Below are positions 43,667 to 52,135 of a DNA stretch of 64,000 nt, piece by piece (within the stretch, counting starts at the first letter, position 1; the number at the start of each line of letters is the position of its first letter). This DNA is from Planctomycetota bacterium (GTDB lineage: Bacteria > Planctomycetota > MHYJ01 > WSZJ01 > JACPWG01). The notes under the pieces are model-generated. The model did not search any database. It was not told the origin of the DNA and saw nothing but the letters and a program-made list of their open reading frames with translations. The DNA is taken from assembly GCA_016197205.1 (NCBI GenBank), contig JACPWG010000110.1:1-64000 (forward strand), given 5' to 3'. A program made the translations under genes and the position numbers.

Positions 43667-45715
43667 TCACGCGACGGCTGCGGCGAACGATGCGTACAGG
43701 TCACCCGGAAGCGGATGCTCCAACTTCCACCGGATGGCCATCGGTGCCTCGGACTCGTGTCCTGCGTATGCGGCCGGACCGAGGAACCAGAAGGCGCGCT
43801 CGTCCGCACGGAGACGTGCGAAGAGCAGGATCGAGCTGCCTTGCGCCTGATGGGTCTGGTAGCGCCGTCCTGTCGTGCTGTCTTCCCTCGTCGTCGATTG
43901 CGACTCCCAGTGGATCAGGTCGCGGCTGATGGCATAGTCCCGATAGCGGGTTGTCGGCGAGAATTGCCCGGAGGTCCTGTCCAGCGTAAAGGCCAGCAGA
44001 TCGGCGCGCGCTTCCTCCACCCACCTCACGCCTTCCCGCCAGTCGGGAGGCTTGGCGCCGTCTCCGACCCCGAGCGCGGCGAGTATCTCCACGCGCGAAT
44101 AACGCGCATGCACTTGAAGCGGGAACTCCGCATGCCCGGCGTAGGCCACGTGGAGGTGCTCGACCTCGTACCCGACCCCCCGGCGCCAGGGAACCTGGCT
44201 CAAATCCGTCCCGTCGTGGATGCCGAAGTAGAGGAATGGTGCGAGCCGTTGCTGGTCGATGGCGTCCCAGAGGCGCAGCTCAGCGGCAATCCGGCCGTCG
44301 AACCACAGAAGTACCGGAAGGCCGTCGCTGCGCTCCGGCGTAGCGGTCAACCCGAGGAGTTCCTGCGGCTTCACCCATTCGAGCAGCGCGCGGTAGGAGG
44401 AGGCCGCGGCGTGATGAAATTCGTCTACGATCACCACGTCGAAGTGCTCCGGTGGGAGGTCGGCCAGGTCGGCAGTGCGGAGGCTTTGGATGGAGGCGAA
44501 TACGTGTTCGAAGCGGCGTGGATGCACGCCGTGTACCCACAATTCGCCGAATGCCTGGTCGCGCAGGCACTGGCGGAAGGTGGCAAGCGACTGGGTGAGG
44601 ATCCCCTCGCGGTGGGCGACGAAGAGGAGACGTGCCCGCGGGAGTTCGGCGCGAAGGCGCGCGTAATCGACGGCCGCCATCACGGTCTTGCCGGTCCCGG
44701 TCGCGGCGGCGAGGAGATTTCGGTGGCGCCCCTTTGCGCGTGCGACCGCGATCCGTTCGAGCAAGTGCTCCTGGTAGGGTTCCAGCTTCACTTCCAGGGG
44801 GCTGAGCAGTATCGTCGATCCGGTGCCGGCGGCCCGGCTCACGCGCGCCTCGAAGGTTTCGCGCTCGTACGCTTCGAAATCGCGGCTGTTCCAGTAGCTT
44901 TCGAAAACGGCCGCGACTTTCGTGAGGACGTCAGGATTGCGAGCGCCCGAGACGCGCACGTTCCATTCGATTCCGGAGACTTGGGCCGAGTGGGAGAGGT
45001 TGGAGGAGCCGATGTAGGCGGTGGAGAAGCCGGAGCGCCGGTGGAAGAGCCATGCTTTGGCGTGGAGCCGGGTCGTGCTGGTGTCGTAGGAAACACGGAC
45101 CTCGGCACCGAGCGCGCGCAGGGCCTCGAGTGCGCGCGCCTCTGTGGAACCCGTGTAAACGGTTGTGAGGACGCGGAGCGGGCGGGCGGCCTCGCGATGG
45201 CGTCGCAAGTCGGACAGGAAGGGGGCGATGCCGCTCCAGCGGATGAAGGCCATGACGACATCGATGCGATCCGCGGACCCGACTTCTGCGAGCAGTTGTC
45301 TGCCGACCCCCGGTTCGCCGGGGGCGTTGGTGAGGAGGGTGGTGTCGAGGAGGGGAATGAGCGGCGCCTCGATCACCTCTGGCGAGCCATCGGGCTGACG
45401 CCCGCGCACGGCGCGCAGGACCTCGCCGGCCGGGGCGGGCGTGTCGGCTGCCGCCGCCTCGTCCCCGAAGCGCGTCTCCAGCATCTCGACAAGCTCTCGA
45501 GCGAGGCGGACGCCCTCGACGACGCTCTTCTTGTCGTGCAGGGCATCAATGGCCCGCTGGAGGATACGTCCGAAGTGGAGGGCGATGCGATCGGCCGCCT
45601 CCGCGGCTCGGAGCGGCTCGAGCTGCGGCGCGAGGCGCGGCCCAAGCCCAGCCAGGCGCGCGGCGAGGGCCTCCGTGAGGAGAGTGTCGTAGAGGCCGCG
45701 ATTCAAGTCGCCCAT
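43667..45715 (-). CDS. PLD-nuclease/SF2 helicase/DUF3427 protein lacking the second helicase lobe
   Basis: 682 residues. Residues 100-290 are a phospholipase-D-like nuclease domain (HKD half: TRLHAKAWLFHR with YIGSSNLSHSA). The first helicase lobe has Walker A ATGTGKT (Lys343), DEFHH (Asp431) and LTATPER near 465. After LSQVPWRRGVGYEVEHLHVA the sequence jumps directly to a DUF3427-like C-terminus (YRDYAISRDLIHWESQS, AFWFLGPA). The family normally carries a second RecA lobe with motifs IV-VI there and is near 1000 residues long, so about 350 residues are missing in frame. ATG at 45715 has GGGG upstream. Related proteins occur in defence islands. Confidence 0.75.
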   Translation of the reverse strand: MGDLNRGLYDTLLTEALAARLAGLGPRLAPQLEPLRAAEAADRIALHFGRILQRAIDALHDKKSVVEGVRLARELVEMLETRFGDEAAAADTPAPAGEVLRAVRGRQPDGSPEVIEAPLIPLLDTTLLTNAPGEPGVGRQLLAEVGSADRIDVVMAFIRWSGIAPFLSDLRRHREAARPLRVLTTVYTGSTEARALEALRALGAEVRVSYDTSTTRLHAKAWLFHRRSGFSTAYIGSSNLSHSAQVSGIEWNVRVSGARNPDVLTKVAAVFESYWNSRDFEAYERETFEARVSRAAGTGSTILLSPLEVKLEPYQEHLLERIAVARAKGRHRNLLAAATGTGKTVMAAVDYARLRAELPRARLLFVAHREGILTQSLATFRQCLRDQAFGELWVHGVHPRRFEHVFASIQSLRTADLADLPPEHFDVVIVDEFHHAAASSYRALLEWVKPQELLGLTATPERSDGLPVLLWFDGRIAAELRLWDAIDQQRLAPFLYFGIHDGTDLSQVPWRRGVGYEVEHLHVAYAGHAEFPLQVHARYSRVEILAALGVGDGAKPPDWREGVRWVEEARADLLAFTLDRTSGQFSPTTRYRDYAISRDLIHWESQSTTREDSTTGRRYQTHQAQGSSILLFARLRADERAFWFLGPAAYAGHESEAPMAIRWKLEHPLPGDLYASFAAAVA

Positions 45716-46410
45716 GGTGTTCCCCAATGAGACTGGCGTGCCGGTGGCATCCTATCCACCGGAAACGGCCAAGTCAACGGGGCGAGTGCTTCCCTCCCGG
45801 CGACCCCCCGAGGGGACGGCGGATGACCCGGGCGGAGTGGGTCCGAAGGCGCTCCCGGGGCGAGCTGAGCAGGAGGGGAGGGGGGCGCCGAACATAGGCT
45901 CGATGCGAAGCGAGCGGCCCTCCGCAATGACGGAGGAACCGTCCGTCACGATCGAGCCACGCAGGGGAGTCCGGAGCATCCGAAGTGAAGCCGAGGATGG
46001 GATTTGAACCCACGACCTGCGGTTTACGAACCCAGGTGAATACCTTACACCCGTGTGCGCCGATGTGCGCCACGTAGCGATACCAAGGGTTTCCGGCGCA
46101 TGTGTGGTGCGCCGGTGAGCGCCGATGTACACCACGGGGCGCGGTTACTGGCATACAATGTGGCATACTCGGGGGCACGGAGGGCGGGGGGATGGCGGCG
46201 CGCCGGGAGCCGGGAGGCGGCCCGGCGGGCGCGAGCGGCGACGGGCTTTCGGCGGTAGCCGGGATTTCCGATGCTGGATCCCGTCTCCCGCTGTTGGCGA
46301 CGGCGGAGTAGGGCGGGCTCACCGGCGCACATGGTGTCTGGCAACAGTGCCGCCAGGGCGTGTCCGGGTCTTCTCGCAAATGCACGCGGAGGCGGAGTTG
46401 GGAACGGGCT
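45716..46410. other. Island boundary region
   Basis: No protein gene is supported. It contains the tRNA 3' fragment, repeated gcgccgatgt-type units from 46047 to 46135 (gtgcgccgatgtgcgccac and gtgcgccggtgagcgccgat) and a direct repeat tggcatac at 46150-46172, which look like recombinase or integration-related sites. The PLD-helicase gene is transcribed away to the left and the CBASS effector ends at the right. Confidence 0.5.
45990..46036 (-). other. tRNA-Thr(CGT) 3' fragment, likely attachment site
   Basis: On the minus strand the segment reads from an anticodon loop TTCGTAA, through ACCGC, AGGTC and a T-arm GTGGG-TTCAAAT-CCCAT (five pairs), to the acceptor strand CCTCGGC. The 5' half (D-arm, anticodon-stem 5' strand) is absent; the stem partner ends at the anticodon loop. 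Tyrosine recombinases often cross over in the anticodon loop and leave such a 3' duplicate at the far end of an island. A recombinase gene is at 54-55 kb. Confidence 0.6.
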
Positions 46411-47274
46411 TCACGTGGCAGTGGTTGACGCAGGCTCTGCCCTTTCTCCGCCTTGGATGCGATCTCGCCATGCGTCGTTCAGTCGTTCCTGATAGCGCCT
46501 GTAGGCGAACGCGGGGAGCGGGGGGGCCTTGCCGACGGCGCAAGTGTAGGCAGAGAAAAGCGCGAGGATGGGGAGGCTGGAGGCTTCGGTGTTCGGGAGA
46601 TCCCCAAGTGCCTGATCGCAGCCCTGGAGGACCGCATCAGCGCTTCTTGCAAGGGACTTGAACGCGAGCGCAGAAGCGGCGAAGTCGCCGACAGCGAGGA
46701 AGGAGACGGTCAGGATGACCACCTTAGCAAGGACTTGCGTCCAAGCACTCGCTGCCCCGAACAGGACGATGATCACCAAGGCGAGAAGGACCGCGACCAG
46801 GCCAACGACAGACGAAGCCAAGGCGACCTGCACGACACGGCGTGCAATTCCGCCCGTGAAGAAGGCGCACTCCGCCATGATTTCTAGCATCCGTCGAGGT
46901 CCCTGCGGTTTCTGAGAGCTGTAGTACGGTCCCAGGTAGGATGGCTCCAGATGTTCAAATTTGCCGATGCTCTCCTGCAACCGAGCCAATGTGATCGACG
47001 ATGGCTGGTTTCCGAGCCCATCTTGCAACATGGCCATCCGACGAACGTCTTCGGCCTGCTCCTGGTGGACGGAGGCGACCATCCTCAGGCCGAAAAGAGC
47101 AATCTGCGCCACAAGGACGTAAACCGCAAGAGTTCGGGTCAGCCACTCGGGTGTATCAGGGAAGCACCCGGCAAGAGCAGCGGCAAAGAGCGACATGCCC
47201 AGTGGAATGGCCCACCCGTAAAGAAGTCGCTTGCACCGGGAGCTTTCTGTTCGCATCGCTTCGATGAGGTCCAT
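46411..47274 (-). CDS. CBASS effector with four membrane segments (S-4TM type)
   Basis: 287 residues with two pairs of membrane segments: about 19-40 (GWAIPLGMSLFAAALAG) and 45-70, then about 155-180 (SSVVGLVAVLLALVIIVLFG) and 188-210 (VVILTVSFLAVGDFAASAL), with a soluble linker and a C-terminal helical tail. It starts 12 bases after the CD-NTase stop on the same strand. This is the arrangement of CBASS operons in which a four-TM protein binds the cyclic oligonucleotide and permeabilises the inner membrane. The family is assigned by topology and position more than by sequence. Confidence 0.7.
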   Translation of the reverse strand: MDLIEAMRTESSRCKRLLYGWAIPLGMSLFAAALAGCFPDTPEWLTRTLAVYVLVAQIALFGLRMVASVHQEQAEDVRRMAMLQDGLGNQPSSITLARLQESIGKFEHLEPSYLGPYYSSQKPQGPRRMLEIMAECAFFTGGIARRVVQVALASSVVGLVAVLLALVIIVLFGAASAWTQVLAKVVILTVSFLAVGDFAASALAFKSLARSADAVLQGCDQALGDLPNTEASSLPILALFSAYTCAVGKAPPLPAFAYRRYQERLNDAWRDRIQGGERAEPASTTAT

Positions 47275-47286
47275 CGGTAGCTCTCC

Positions 47287-48354
47287 CTACAATTCTGCCG
47301 GAAAATTGTCCCCGTAAATGACTCTCCACAGACGCAGGGCCCTGGATGTGTCGGCCCCGTCCTCGGCGAGCACGCTCTCGCGTGCGCCGGATGCAACCAT
47401 GCTCAGGATCTCCAACTGGGCTGCCCCTACCGGCCCCCTTTCGACGGGTGGAGCACTTACGATCCAGGGACTGAGGTCGCCCGCAAACGCCGCGTCGCGG
47501 AGGGCCCCGAACGCGACGCCTACCGCCTCCGAGACGCGCGAAGTGTAGTCGCCGGTCCCATTCCTCCGGAGGAAGCTCTGCATTACGGCAAGATCGATGT
47601 AGTAAGACGAGAACTTGCTGCCGAGACGGTTCTTGTTCCACCACTTGACGAGCTTCACCGCCGGACGAAAGGTCCCGACATTCCAAGCCTGCAACTTCTC
47701 AGAAATGGCGTTGTCGAGTCGCGGGTTCGTATGGATCCACCCGTCTTGCCCGTCCGGGATGAGGTAAACCTGCTCGGCATCCTCGCGCTCCGGAAGGAGG
47801 GGGAAGCAAGGAACCACGTCGTAACCGATTTCATCCATCCGCACGTTCACAGCCTCCCCGGCGCGATGGATGCGGGTTTGGTCGGGGTAGTGGCGACGCA
47901 GGACCACTGCGAATCCATCAATGAGCTTCCTCGACGAAATGATGGGGCCAATTTTCCACCGGTCGAATTCCCTGAGCAGGGGGTTCCCCAACATGACGGC
48001 GTCGGATTTCAACCAACGGGCTGGGCTAAAGGTGTGCTGCCTGTAGACAAGCCCCTGTCCATCAAGGGGGAGGTACACGTCAATGTCATCAAGAGGCCAA
48101 TTCTTCGTGTGTCGGGCGAAGGAACCCCCAAGAAAATCGTTGTCAGCGATTTGAAGGATCCGCGGAAACCCAACATCTCGTGTAGCTTCGCCGACCAAAA
48201 AGTCTCGGAGATGATTTTGGCTGGTGCTGGCCCGACTTCGAATTCCCTGGGGGATGTTGATTTCCTGGTCGAGAAAGCGTTGAAACGCCCCGGACACAGT
48301 ACGGGCGGTTGCCTCCTTTAGCATCGCGCCCCAGACTGAGTGGTTGCTCTGCAT
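47287..48354 (-). CDS. CD-NTase (cGAS/DncV-like nucleotidyltransferase)
   Basis: 355 residues. The nucleotidyltransferase core has GGSFARHT (Gly77-Ser78) and the metal pair in DDIDVYL (Asp90, Asp92), with a third acidic residue in IGYDVVPCFPL. A C-terminal helical domain includes LVKWWNKNRLGSKFSSYYID, as in SMODS-type enzymes. It should make a cyclic di- or oligonucleotide on phage infection. AAGGA lies just upstream of ATG 48354; the frame's further extension to 48432 runs into the promoter. First gene of a two-gene CBASS operon with the 4-TM effector. Confidence 0.88.
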   Translation of the reverse strand: MQSNHSVWGAMLKEATARTVSGAFQRFLDQEINIPQGIRSRASTSQNHLRDFLVGEATRDVGFPRILQIADNDFLGGSFARHTKNWPLDDIDVYLPLDGQGLVYRQHTFSPARWLKSDAVMLGNPLLREFDRWKIGPIISSRKLIDGFAVVLRRHYPDQTRIHRAGEAVNVRMDEIGYDVVPCFPLLPEREDAEQVYLIPDGQDGWIHTNPRLDNAISEKLQAWNVGTFRPAVKLVKWWNKNRLGSKFSSYYIDLAVMQSFLRRNGTGDYTSRVSEAVGVAFGALRDAAFAGDLSPWIVSAPPVERGPVGAAQLEILSMVASGARESVLAEDGADTSRALRLWRVIYGDNFPAEL

Positions 48355-48443
48355 GCCGAATTCCTTGTAGCAGGGGAAGGTGTTCGTGCCTGAACCTGCG
48401 AGAGGTTCCCAGGGCCCCGCTCTGGCGGGCAATTTCGCTTTGA

Positions 48444-48472
48444 ACTCTATCGGGGGCGCGTCGAAATGTCAA
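48444..48472 (-). promoter_or_regulatory. Promoter of the CBASS operon
   Basis: On the minus strand TTGACA (48467-48472), a 17-base spacer, then TAGAGT (48444-48449). Transcription would start near 48437, some 80 bases before the CD-NTase ATG. A near-consensus housekeeping promoter. Confidence 0.65.
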
Positions 48473-48496
48473 GCTCAAGAGACATAGCCATAAAAA

Positions 48497-48515
48497 ACGT
48501 TTGCATGGCAAACGT
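48497..48515. promoter_or_regulatory. Palindromic operator between CBASS and its regulators
   Basis: ACGTTTGC-ATG-GCAAACGT is an exact 8+3+8 palindrome. It lies between the two divergent promoters, nine bases from the -35 of the HTH gene and 24 from that of the CD-NTase operon. It is the natural candidate site for the XRE-type repressor encoded next to it. Confidence 0.65.
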
Positions 48516-48524
48516 ACTCGGGTC

Positions 48525-48553
48525 TTGACGCCCGAGCGGATCATGGGTATCAT
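48525..48553 (+). promoter_or_regulatory. Promoter of the HTH/peptidase pair
   Basis: TTGACG (48525-48530), a 17-base spacer and TATCAT (48548-48553) point right toward the HTH gene at 48601. Confidence 0.6.
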
Positions 48554-48600
48554 CGACACCAACGGGCGGCAGCGGAATGCACTCTCTGTGGGGTTGACGG

Positions 48601-48933
48601 ATGTTGGAAGAAGAAGGATTCTGCAAGGAAGTCGGGCTTCGGATCCGCCAGGCCCGATCAAGGGCAAACCTGACCCAGGAGGACCTGGGCGACGCCGTGA
48701 AGCTTACGAGGACCTCCATCACCAACATCGAACGGGGTCGCCAGAGGCTACTCGTCCTCACACTTGCCAAGATCGCTGAGGCGCTCCGAGTGGCTCCGTC
48801 CACCTTGATCCCCGACAATCCTGTCAGGTCCGACGTGCATCTGAATAGGGCCTTGAAGGACAGATCACCATCGGAGCGCAAGTTCATCGAGGACACGATA
48901 CGTTCCGCAATTGCCCCAGGAAAGAGGAACTGA
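48601..48933 (+). CDS. XRE-family HTH regulator (CapH-like)
   Basis: 110 residues. Residues 10-65 form a Cro/C1-type helix-turn-helix (GLRIRQARSRANLTQEDLGD and SITNIERGRQR). The C-terminal 40 residues are a helical tail (NRALKDRSPSERKFIEDTIR) that could dimerise. Its stop overlaps the next gene's start (TGATG), pairing it with an ImmA/IrrE peptidase. HTH plus peptidase pairs next to CBASS operons are known as CapH/CapP, where CapH represses the operon until CapP cuts it. The divergent promoters and shared palindrome support that here. Confidence 0.8.
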   Translation: MLEEEGFCKEVGLRIRQARSRANLTQEDLGDAVKLTRTSITNIERGRQRLLVLTLAKIAEALRVAPSTLIPDNPVRSDVHLNRALKDRSPSERKFIEDTIRSAIAPGKRN

Positions 48934-49463
48934 TGGTTCGACGGAAGCAGATCCGGGCCCTAGCCACCGAGCTTCTCCAAAATGCGCATGTCGAGAAACC
49001 GCCCGTGCCCATCGAGCGCATCGCGCGAGCGGTAGGCCCGCGCGTAGAGCGCGGTAGTGCCCCTAAGGATATCTCCGGGTTCCTTTACCGGGACAAGAAG
49101 TCTGGAGCGTCCGTGATCGGAGTCAATTCCGACCACCCACGGAACCGACAAAACTTCACGATTGCTCATGAGATCGGGCACTTCCTCCTGCACGTCGTTG
49201 ACGACATCCACATAGACCGCGACTTCCGCGTCATGCTGCGGAACCAAGAGTCGAGTCAAGGCACGAGCGTGGAGGAAGTGGAAGCAAATGCGTTCGCAGC
49301 GGAACTTTTGATGCCCGTGAACATCCTGAAGCAGGATCTGGCGAAAATCGACCGCGTTGATCTTGAAAACGAGAACGCCATCGCCGACCTCGCTCGGCTG
49401 TACCGCGTTAGTACGCAGGCGATGACTTTTCGCCTGATCAATCTCGGCTACATTCGGCCCTAG
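48933..49463 (+). CDS. ImmA/IrrE-type metallopeptidase (CapP-like)
   Basis: 176 residues. The zinc motif HEIGH gives His79, Glu80 and His83, with the third ligand Glu in EEVEANAFAAELLMP, the signature of COG2856 peptidases. The C-terminus (LARLYRVSTQAMTFRLINLG) is a helix-turn-helix-like cap typical of the family. Such enzymes cleave their partner repressor when activated by single-stranded DNA or stress, so this one should release the CBASS operon. Start fixed by the overlap with the HTH gene. Confidence 0.87.
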   Translation: MVRRKQIRALATELLQNAHVEKPPVPIERIARAVGPRVERGSAPKDISGFLYRDKKSGASVIGVNSDHPRNRQNFTIAHEIGHFLLHVVDDIHIDRDFRVMLRNQESSQGTSVEEVEANAFAAELLMPVNILKQDLAKIDRVDLENENAIADLARLYRVSTQAMTFRLINLGYIRP

Positions 49464-49633
49464 TCCCTGGAATTCCTGCAGCTTTTCGATTGCCGCGCAG
49501 CCAAGACCTAGCGTGTCAAAGGGCCATCAAGGGCCGACCCAGACGGTCATGCAAACTCCGCCCGACGCGCCTGACCGGCAAGGTCAACTTCTCTTGCGAG
49601 TTGCTGGCATCGGGTCTGAGCGGGGGAGTGACG

Positions 49634-50317
49634 ATGGGACTGGAAGAGCAAGTCCTCCGGCTCGCCGATGCCGTCCGAACCGCCTGCCAGCAGGCCCGGG
49701 ACACGTGGGTGACCTGGAAGCTCGTTCGCAAGCACCTCGGGGGTAAAGTTGCCGAGGACGAGTACGTGGAAGCCCTCGTCGATCTTCCGGGGCTGCATCG
49801 CTGGTTCCACACCCTCAGGGACTTCAAGGTGGGTCTGACAGTCGAGGGTTTGTCGCTCGCCGGGGGCGATGAAGAAGAACTGCGGAAGCTTCGCGTCGCC
49901 TTGAAGGGGCACAAGTCCACCGCGAGAGGCGAAGAGTCGCCCGTCACCTCGGGTCTCGCCGACACGCCGACGATAGGCTTCCTGCGGTGGTTGGGCTACC
50001 ACGTCGGGGCCGGTGGCCCTGGAGCGAAGGAACGCCAGGACATCCTGCAATCTGCTCTCTCAGCACAAGTGCCAATCGACGAATTCAGCGAGGGCTACGC
50101 CCGCCAGTGGGGGCCGCCGGACTCCCAGGTGCGCCTGGCCAAAATCGAAACCTCCATCGACGCCTTCAGTCGCAATCGTCGTGCGGCGCTTCGGAACGCG
50201 GGGCTCTCCGACTCGGAGGTTTCCGCTGACGATGCGGTCGCGGATTGGGATGAGGACATCCAGTGGCTGCGGGACAATTTCCACGGGGACTTCAAGCGAC
50301 CCGGACCACGAGGCTGA
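49634..50317 (+). CDS. Hypothetical protein
   Basis: 227 residues, not recognised. Largely helical: EEQVLRLADAVRTACQQA at the N-terminus, then a compact segment with VTWKLVRKHLGG and a C-terminal region of charged helices ending in DDAVADWDEDIQWLRDNF. No signal peptide or membrane segment. ATG at 49634 is preceded by GGGGGAG; the frame is open further upstream without a ribosome site. It sits after the CapP-like gene on the same strand, 170 bases on, and could be a passenger of the island. Confidence 0.6.
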   Translation: MGLEEQVLRLADAVRTACQQARDTWVTWKLVRKHLGGKVAEDEYVEALVDLPGLHRWFHTLRDFKVGLTVEGLSLAGGDEEELRKLRVALKGHKSTARGEESPVTSGLADTPTIGFLRWLGYHVGAGGPGAKERQDILQSALSAQVPIDEFSEGYARQWGPPDSQVRLAKIETSIDAFSRNRRAALRNAGLSDSEVSADDAVADWDEDIQWLRDNFHGDFKRPGPRG

Positions 50318-50670
50318 GCATCAACCTGACCTCAACCGGAGCCCGTCGCCTGATACTAGCCTTTGTGGACAAAATCAGAACACCTTCCGCCGCGCCAACC
50401 GAGCCGGTCAGGACCATTCGGGAGCAGGCGGAAAGGCGTTCGTTCGCCGGTTAGCGACGAGGTGATGATAGCCAACGAGCTGGAGCAAGCTCCCTTTTCG
50501 ACGCCACGGCCTGAGGCTCTCGATTGTCACTTCGGGCCGGGGGATTCTCACGAGAGGGAGGACGACCGGTTGCGCCGGTCATGGGTGTAGTGCCGGACCC
50601 CACGATGGGTCCGAGCAGCGCGGTTGATCGGGGCTGTGCCCCTCGGCTATGGTTAGTCGAGGGTACTTCG
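50318..50670. other. Intergenic region, nothing recognised
   Basis: A 353-base gap between two hypothetical genes. Short open frames occur on both strands but without ribosome sites or conserved motifs, and no repeat shared with the rest of the window was found. Confidence 0.45.
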
Positions 50671-51102
50671 ATGCCAGGGATGCTCGGGAACCAAGGCCAG
50701 GAAGGAAACGTAGGGGTCGGGACGGGGAAGGAGGTCACGGAGCGGGAGGCGCTGGCTCAAATGGACCGGTGCCCGAGCTTCGCGCAGTGCGGCTGTCCGC
50801 TGTGCCCGCTGGATCCGCTGTACCATCGCCGCGTCGGGCTCCCCGGTGAGCCGAGCTGCACGCTACGACGGGCAGCCAGGGAGGCACTGGCCATCGGCTT
50901 GAGGACGCCCTTCGCAGGACGGACCGCGGCGGAGACCGCCAAGGATGCCCGCCGCGCCGTCAGCCTAGCGCGATGGACGGCCTTGCCGGAGGAGCAACAG
51001 GATGTCGTCCGGGCTCGCCTGAGGGCCGGGAGGGCGCTTTTGCCAAGGGCGGCCCGAGGTAACTCGACGTCCGAGGCCCCCGGGACCAATCCGCCGGGGT
51101 AG
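50671..51102 (+). CDS. Small Cys-rich hypothetical protein
   Basis: 143 residues. The middle has MDRCPSFAQCGCPLCPLDP, a four-Cys cluster that may bind metal, similar to short uncharacterised proteins with a 'RCPxxxxCxxPxCPLDP' signature, followed by a PGEPSC segment and a basic helical C-terminus. The start is uncertain: ATG 50671 has only a weak site and ATG 50680 is close behind. Found in the recombinase-bearing block of the island. Confidence 0.5.
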   Translation: MPGMLGNQGQEGNVGVGTGKEVTEREALAQMDRCPSFAQCGCPLCPLDPLYHRRVGLPGEPSCTLRRAAREALAIGLRTPFAGRTAAETAKDARRAVSLARWTALPEEQQDVVRARLRAGRALLPRAARGNSTSEAPGTNPPG

Positions 51103-51172
51103 TCGTCTTTGCCCTTGGCAGACTGGCGGTCGGTGCCGCGCTGACCCGCTACCGGAGTCCTCACGGGGTGGC

Positions 51173-51664
51173 CTACGTCGCCAACCCCTCTTGGCCCTCG
51201 GGCAGAATGTAGAACCGGCGCTTGACGTCCTCGGTGAAAAGCGCGCGCATCCCGGCGCGATGCCACGCTTCGTTGCGGGCGGTGATGTCCCCGGACCACC
51301 AGTCCCGAAGGAGGGCGACTTCTTCCTCCGTCGCGGTCCCCGCCTGCACCTTCTGCTCCAGCACGATGGCCTCGCAGAACCCGTTCCCGTAGGCGCTCCC
51401 TGCGGCGGGCTCCGGCGTCAGCATCACCCGCAACCTCTTCCCGGCCCCCTCCAAGGGCGCTGCGCGTAGATCGCAGGAATCGCGGATTTCCACTTCCACG
51501 CGCGTCACTGCCTGCGAGGGTCCCGTCAGCTCCAGCCGCCACCGCCCCTCCGAGAGACCGGTCCAGTTGAGCGACACCCCGAGCGTTGCAGTGACCCTTG
51601 CGAAGCCCGTCAGGAACTCAGAGACATGCCGAACCGCGACCTGCACCTTCAGCACGCGCTTCAT
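51173..51664 (-). CDS. Hypothetical protein
   Basis: 163 residues, not recognised. The N-terminal half is strand-rich (KVQVAVRHVSEFLTGFARV, WRLELTGPSQAVTRVEVEI), the C-terminal half helical with EEEVALLRDWWSGDITARN. GGAGG lies directly upstream of ATG 51664. The next minus-strand gene upstream begins 446 bases away, so a shared transcript is possible. Confidence 0.6.
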   Translation of the reverse strand: MKRVLKVQVAVRHVSEFLTGFARVTATLGVSLNWTGLSEGRWRLELTGPSQAVTRVEVEIRDSCDLRAAPLEGAGKRLRVMLTPEPAAGSAYGNGFCEAIVLEQKVQAGTATEEEVALLRDWWSGDITARNEAWHRAGMRALFTEDVKRRFYILPEGQEGLAT

Positions 51665-51798
51665 CGAATTGCCTCCTCCATGCAAGCCGCGCGGCTCGCG
51701 CCGCAAGGCTCTTTGCGTGAGACCGGGCCGGGTCCTCCGACGCTGGCCACCAACCTGACCTTCCCGAGGTTGCCGTCGAGGGCGGTGTTTCGCGACGC

Positions 51799-52110
51799 CT
51801 ACCCGCCGGGGTCGGAAATCGATTTCTCGCCGTCGTGCGTGGCCTCAAAACGCAGTCCAAAGAGCGTCACGCCACCGGGGGCGAAGGCCAAGGTGGCCAC
51901 GCCACGGGCCAGCGCGTCGAACGCCTTCGCGGTCTCCCCTTTCACCGTCGAGCGGTGCAGAATCACGTCGCCCTTGAACGCCACCGTCTCCGCGCTCTCA
52001 GCGGCGATCCTCTGCACTTCGGACCACGGGAGCTTTCGGAATTTGCAGATCCAGATCGGAACGGCGACAGACAAGGCCAAAACCAGCAGACCGGGGGCAA
52101 CATCGCTCAT
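51799..52110 (-). CDS. Small single-pass membrane protein
   Basis: 103 residues. An N-terminal membrane segment (GLLVLALSVAVPIWICKF) is followed by a soluble amphipathic part (EVQRIAAESAETVAFKGDVI) and LFGLRFEATHD at the end. AGGAG nine bases before ATG 52110. Function unknown. Confidence 0.6.
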   Translation of the reverse strand: MSDVAPGLLVLALSVAVPIWICKFRKLPWSEVQRIAAESAETVAFKGDVILHRSTVKGETAKAFDALARGVATLAFAPGGVTLFGLRFEATHDGEKSISDPGG

Positions 52111-52135
52111 CGGGGTGTCTCCTACGAAGGTCACC

